From: Pelagicoccus mobilis
Lineage (GTDB): Bacteria; Verrucomicrobiota; Verrucomicrobiia; Opitutales; Opitutaceae
Direction: 5' to 3'
NCBI RefSeq assembly: GCF_016595505.1
Contig: NZ_JAENIL010000037.1
Span: 17,373-81,372, forward strand
DNA length: 64,000 bases
The position numbers were made by a program, and so were the translations under genes. Below, piece after piece: positions 60,501 to 64,000 of this stretch (positions are counted from its first letter, which is position 1; the number at the start of each line of letters is the position of its first letter). The notes beneath the pieces were generated by a model, which made no database searches, had not been told where the DNA came from, and saw nothing but the letters and a program-made list of their open reading frames with translations.

Positions 60501-63500
60501 TTACGCTCGGGCTTGGGGTTGACTGTGCTTTTTGCGTTTCGCTAGTAGGGCGATCTTTACGGCGATGTCTTGGATGAGCGTTGCGTTGGCTTCGCGTCCG
60601 TAGCGTTGGGCTTCGAGGGTGGCTCGGGTGTTGATCCAGATCGGGTCGGCGTTGAGCTCGTGGATTTGTATGAGGGAATCGAGCTGGGCGAGAAGGCGGC
60701 CTGCTTTGTGGCGAAGGAGGAGCTGGGCTGGCTTGTTGGGCTGCGAGTTCTTGGAGATAGCGAACGCGAGGGCGGGGAGGCCGAATGCGAGTAGCAAGAG
60801 TAGGAGGATCCAAGGGGGCGAGGATGGGGAATCCTTGGCTGGGGGAGTTGGGGGTTGATTGGGATCGGAGAGCTCCTGGGCTGTTGCGTGAGAGGGGTGT
60901 GGTGGAACCTTGTTTGTGCCTTCGACTGGAGTGTCGCTTTGTGCGGGGGACGCGGATGTGTCGGTCAGGGCTTTTGGCGCTGTATCGGGTAATGGGAAGG
61001 GGCTGTCATAATTCGTGGCAGGGTTTTGTGATTGGCTCTTTTCGACGGGTGACTCGATGGGTTGGGGCGTGGTGATCGCGTCGTTCGTTTCGGTTTGAGT
61101 GAGCCAACTTGGGAGCTCTTCGTTAGCAGTCGTAGGCTGGGAGGTTGCTTGGCGCTCGGCTTGGAGGAGACGGACGAGGCTGCTAGGATTTGCTTCGCTA
61201 ACATAGCTGGCGGCCCGGCGGACTTCTGCTTCGGAAATGCCGGGAGTAGGGTCGAAACGTATCCACTGGTTGGATTCGTTGAGGTATTCGACCCATGCGT
61301 GAGCGTTGTTTTGTCGGAGAATGTAGCGTTTTTCTCTGGGATCGTATTCGTTGCTTGCGAACCCGCTTACTACGCGGGTGGGGATGCCGCGGCTGCGGGC
61401 GAGTAGGGTGAAGGCGGAGGCGTAGTTGGAGCAGAGGCCGGGGGATTCGTTTTTCAGCCAGCGGACAACGGGGTGTCCTTCTCCTTCTGGGATCGTGACG
61501 AAGTAGGAGTAGTCGTGCCGATTGGCGAAGTAGTTAGCGAAGCGGTAGGAGAACTGGAGGGATGAGGAGCGGCTGCCGCCGACGCGTTTGGCGAGCGCTG
61601 TCAGGTAGTTCCGGTCTTTGCGATTGAGGGGCACTTGCAACATGCGGTCGCGGTACTCTTTGCTGAGGTAGCTGGTTTTTCGTTCGCGGTTTGTGACTTC
61701 GAGATCGGCGTTGTGGAGACGGTAAGTGATCGGTGAGTCGGACTGTGGAGCAAGCGCGACGCGGTCTTCCGGGTACAGGTTGATTTCGTCGATGCCGAAG
61801 ATTTGGAATTGGGAGAATGAGGCGGGGAGGGGGAGAGTTGGGAAGCGGTTTGGTATTGAGGTGATGGTGACTGTGGCGAGTTCGCTTTTGCTGGTGAGGA
61901 AACTCTGGAGGTTGACGATTTCCGCGTTGGGAGTGCTCATCGACACTTGTCCGTCGTCAGAGCGGGCTCCGCCGAACCCGCTTTCGGAAGCTGTATCCAG
62001 TACGTTGCTACGAAGGTAAAGCTTTCTGGGGGCGTTGCGTGTGGAGTTCAGTTTGACGGTTACGAGCGGTTCCTGGCTAAGAAGCGCGGAGACGTCGCTG
62101 CCCTGCAGGTTGAGGGCTTGGCTAATGGCTTGCTCGGGGCGGTTGAAGGCGTTGAGGAAGCGGTCGAAGTCGGAGCTGGATTCGAATTGATCGAGCGGGC
62201 TTTGGGAGTCGCTGGAAGTGGGTGGTGCGTTGTTGGTGTTGGGGGAAGGTGGGAGCGTTCCGGCGACGGGGGAGGGAATGCCGAGGTCGACGTCGTTGGG
62301 TAGAGCGGAGTCGAGGCGCGCGCGTGGCGGTGTAATGAGGGGAACGGGAGAGGATCGTTCCCATTGGCTATCGGTAAATTGGGCTTGGGAGTCGTCTTGT
62401 TGGTAGCGGTAGGTTGTCGTGGGGCTAGAGGCTCGGTCGCGTTTGAAGGGATGGTAGCCGTATTCGTTTTCCTGATTCCGTTTGGGGGTCCTTTGGTAGG
62501 AGTCTCTGTTGGAGAGAATGTTGGGTGGAGTTGTATGCTCTGTCTTTTCGGGGGATTCGCTCGTGAAGGATTCCGTTAGGTTGCTGACTTGGGTTTCAAT
62601 GAACTTTTGGCTGATGACGGAGTTGGCGATGGTTTCGATCTTCTCGTCTTCCAAGTCGGAGGCTTCTGATACTTGCTGCGCTTTCTGGGCGAGGGAGACG
62701 GCGTAGTAGGGAGCGTACTTGGGCACGTAGTCGGCCCAGAAGGGAATCTTTAGGGATAGGAGGTAGAGTAGGCAGGCTAGAAGGATGGGGAGCGTGACGA
62801 GGCGTGCTGGGACCTTTTTGTTCGCGTAGCTTGGCGGGGTGAGGGGGGTGGCGGGGTTGGTGTGCTCGTTGGCCGAGCGAGCGAGTTCGTGATTTCTGAG
62901 GAGAAACGATAGGAGGGGAAGGATTGAGAGGAGTATGGCAAGGGAGAGGGAGGAGAAGTGGAAGCTTGCTGTGAGAGCGAGGGTGAGGCCGAAGATGAGT
63001 TCGGGATGCGGGCTGTCGTTGCTATTCTGATACCGTTTGCTGAGGGCGATTTCCATTAGCGAGACGAACGCGAGGCTAATGGTGAGCTCCCTGATGGGAG
63101 GTTGGAAGTCGTAGTAGAGGAAGATGTTGCGGAGGAAGAGAAGGAAGGAGATTGTCCCGATAGCGGCGACGGCACGACTTCCGCCGAAACTGTTTTGGTT
63201 TAGGGCGGAGATTGTGGATACGGTAACGGCGAGTACGATGGGGAGTCCCCAGTAATTGGTGAGGCTATCTGGCCAGAGGGGGAGGAGGGTGGCGAGATAG
63301 GCGATGAATCCGAAGAGAAATCTTGTGATGGACTTTAGTCTCTCAGGGGCCTGGAGAGATAGGCTATGGATGGTGATGGAGCCCAGCCCAATGTAGAGAG
63401 GGATAAGGAGGTTTTGCAGGACGATCGCATAGGCGATCAGTCCGGAGCACAGGGCGATCCAGTAGCTCAGGGCAAGCTGCGGGAAGCATACGAGTCTGTG

Positions 63501-63515
63501 CGGTAGATGGGTCAT
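60501..63515 (-). CDS. TgpA-like membrane transglutaminase
   Basis: 1004 residues. Seven or eight membrane helices fill the first 240 residues, followed by a large periplasmic region. The transglutaminase-like core is at about 660-760, with Cys695 in GLCSNYASAFTLLARSRGIP, His739 in NNAHAWVEYL and Asp755 in IRFDPTPG; all three catalytic residues are present. A Pro/Ser/Thr-rich linker and a last membrane helix (PPWILLLLLLAFGLPALAFA) precede a cytoplasmic tail of helical DUF4129 type. TgpA-type enzymes usually lie next to a MoxR ATPase and a DUF58 protein; neither is seen here, although the gene ends close to the edge of the regulator. They are thought to cross-link or cleave surface proteins. 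Confidence 0.88.
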   Translation of the reverse strand: MTHLPHRLVCFPQLALSYWIALCSGLIAYAIVLQNLLIPLYIGLGSITIHSLSLQAPERLKSITRFLFGFIAYLATLLPLWPDSLTNYWGLPIVLAVTVSTISALNQNSFGGSRAVAAIGTISFLLFLRNIFLYYDFQPPIRELTISLAFVSLMEIALSKRYQNSNDSPHPELIFGLTLALTASFHFSSLSLAILLSILPLLSFLLRNHELARSANEHTNPATPLTPPSYANKKVPARLVTLPILLACLLYLLSLKIPFWADYVPKYAPYYAVSLAQKAQQVSEASDLEDEKIETIANSVISQKFIETQVSNLTESFTSESPEKTEHTTPPNILSNRDSYQRTPKRNQENEYGYHPFKRDRASSPTTTYRYQQDDSQAQFTDSQWERSSPVPLITPPRARLDSALPNDVDLGIPSPVAGTLPPSPNTNNAPPTSSDSQSPLDQFESSSDFDRFLNAFNRPEQAISQALNLQGSDVSALLSQEPLVTVKLNSTRNAPRKLYLRSNVLDTASESGFGGARSDDGQVSMSTPNAEIVNLQSFLTSKSELATVTITSIPNRFPTLPLPASFSQFQIFGIDEINLYPEDRVALAPQSDSPITYRLHNADLEVTNRERKTSYLSKEYRDRMLQVPLNRKDRNYLTALAKRVGGSRSSSLQFSYRFANYFANRHDYSYFVTIPEGEGHPVVRWLKNESPGLCSNYASAFTLLARSRGIPTRVVSGFASNEYDPREKRYILRQNNAHAWVEYLNESNQWIRFDPTPGISEAEVRRAASYVSEANPSSLVRLLQAERQATSQPTTANEELPSWLTQTETNDAITTPQPIESPVEKSQSQNPATNYDSPFPLPDTAPKALTDTSASPAQSDTPVEGTNKVPPHPSHATAQELSDPNQPPTPPAKDSPSSPPWILLLLLLAFGLPALAFAISKNSQPNKPAQLLLRHKAGRLLAQLDSLIQIHELNADPIWINTRATLEAQRYGREANATLIQDIAVKIALLAKRKKHSQPQARA

Positions 63516-63628
63516 CGTGAACTGGCCTTGTCAGTCACGCTGTCGGTTTTTCTGGGTTTACGTTGGCCTGTTTGAGGGAACGTCTGGTGAAGGGCTGCGA
63601 ATGCGAGAGGTTTTGGTGTGCTGAGGGG

Positions 63629-64000
63629 CTAGGTGAGCAGAGCTTCTAGGCTGGCGAGGTCGAAGCGTTCCGCAAGGAGGCGAATGCGTTTGGCGAGGGG
63701 CTCGTCGACGGTTTGGAGCTCGTCTGCGAGGTCTTCGACTTCGGTGATGGCGCCGCCTCTGATGGCTGCGGTGAGTTTGGTGAGCAGATCCTCGGGGAGT
63801 TGGGCGAGTTGGCTGGAGTAGTCGGGCTCGGGTTCCTGCTTCGCTTTCTCGGGGGAGTCCGGCTCGTCGTATATGTAGTCGATGCCGGTGACGCGGTTGA
63901 TCTCCTCGAAGAGGATGTTGTGATGGACGGGCTTGCGGACGAAGCCGTCCATGTCGGCGACGAGGATGCGCTGGCGGTCCTCCTCGAAGGCGCTGGCGGT
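63629..64000 (-). CDS. C-terminal end of a response-regulator or hybrid kinase protein (partial)
   Basis: The last 123 residues of a gene that runs off the right edge. The first part is the end of a receiver domain: ALTA-type strand (here TASAFEEDRQRILVADMDG), then FVRKPVHHNILFEEI, with the conserved Lys-Pro. An acidic linker and a helical tail (LPEDLLTKLTAAIRGGAITE, KRIRLLAERFDL) follow; this short tail is often found behind receivers of hybrid sensor kinases. The Asp of the receiver is outside the window. Confidence 0.75.
   Translation of the reverse strand, partial: TASAFEEDRQRILVADMDGFVRKPVHHNILFEEINRVTGIDYIYDEPDSPEKAKQEPEPDYSSQLAQLPEDLLTKLTAAIRGGAITEVEDLADELQTVDEPLAKRIRLLAERFDLASLEALLT

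Noticed and set aside
1..64000. tRNA, rRNA or CRISPR features
   Set aside because: No cloverleaf-like segments with a T-loop, no rRNA-like conserved sequences and no regularly spaced repeats were seen on reading the gaps; a tRNAscan or Infernal search would be the decisive check.

Overview
The window looks like chromosomal DNA of a Verrucomicrobiota bacterium, most likely from the Opitutia (Puniceicoccales/Pelagicoccus-like) side. This is an inference from gene content and style: moderately GC-rich coding, many starts without a clear Shine-Dalgarno sequence, FabV-type enoyl reductase, an OpcA-type partner of glucose-6-phosphate dehydrogenase, FG-GAP and TPR export proteins, a TonB receptor, a RAYT-type transposase, and many palindromic repeats in the gene gaps. 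No rRNA, tRNA, CRISPR array, phage or plasmid gene was recognised.

Layout. 1-6.8 kb: the start of a secreted cyclophilin, a small lipoprotein, an inositol-monophosphatase-family phosphatase, a DEDDh-like exonuclease, an SMP-30 family hydrolase, a Cas4-like nuclease/XPD-type helicase fusion and a small secreted protein. 6.8-12.4 kb: a RibD-type reductase, prfB with a programmed +1 frameshift, an ATP-grasp-like orphan, and a two-gene unit of a membrane DUF4384 protein and a membrane-anchored caspase-like peptidase. 12.4-19.1 kb: an unusually long smc, a secreted chymotrypsin-fold protease of lower GC, and yraN. 19.1-31.4 kb: zwf and opcA (oxidative pentose phosphate entry), dtd, fabV, a dsbD/thioredoxin pair, 3-methyladenine glycosylase, a PfkB kinase and uvrA. 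31.4-37.6 kb: a periplasmic molybdenum hydroxylase pair (iorA/iorB type), then a von Willebrand A-like protein next to a TonB-dependent receptor. 37.7-43.5 kb: a hypothetical gene, purF and purM, a lipoprotein, a Dabb protein and an HNH endonuclease. 43.5-50.2 kb: a degenerate sensor kinase, the RAYT transposase with inverted repeats at its ends, TPR and FG-GAP export proteins, and two tandem paralogous small genes. 50.2-64 kb: an MscS-type channel, a Ser/Arg-rich and His/Cys-repeat TPR protein, a 1765-residue secreted acidic protein, a LysR regulator, a TgpA-type membrane transglutaminase and the tail of a hybrid sensor kinase.

The strongest themes for follow-up are these. (1) At least fifteen palindromic gene-gap elements, most directly behind a stop codon and many ending in CTAC or CTACCT, share the window with a RAYT transposase. 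(2) The caspase/DUF4384 membrane pair. (3) The protein with seven His/Cys repeats followed by TPRs. (4) Short upstream reading frames overlapping the start codons of zwf and purF. (5) A tandem pair of small proteins with an identical 14-residue core. All calls were made by reading the sequence; no database search was run.
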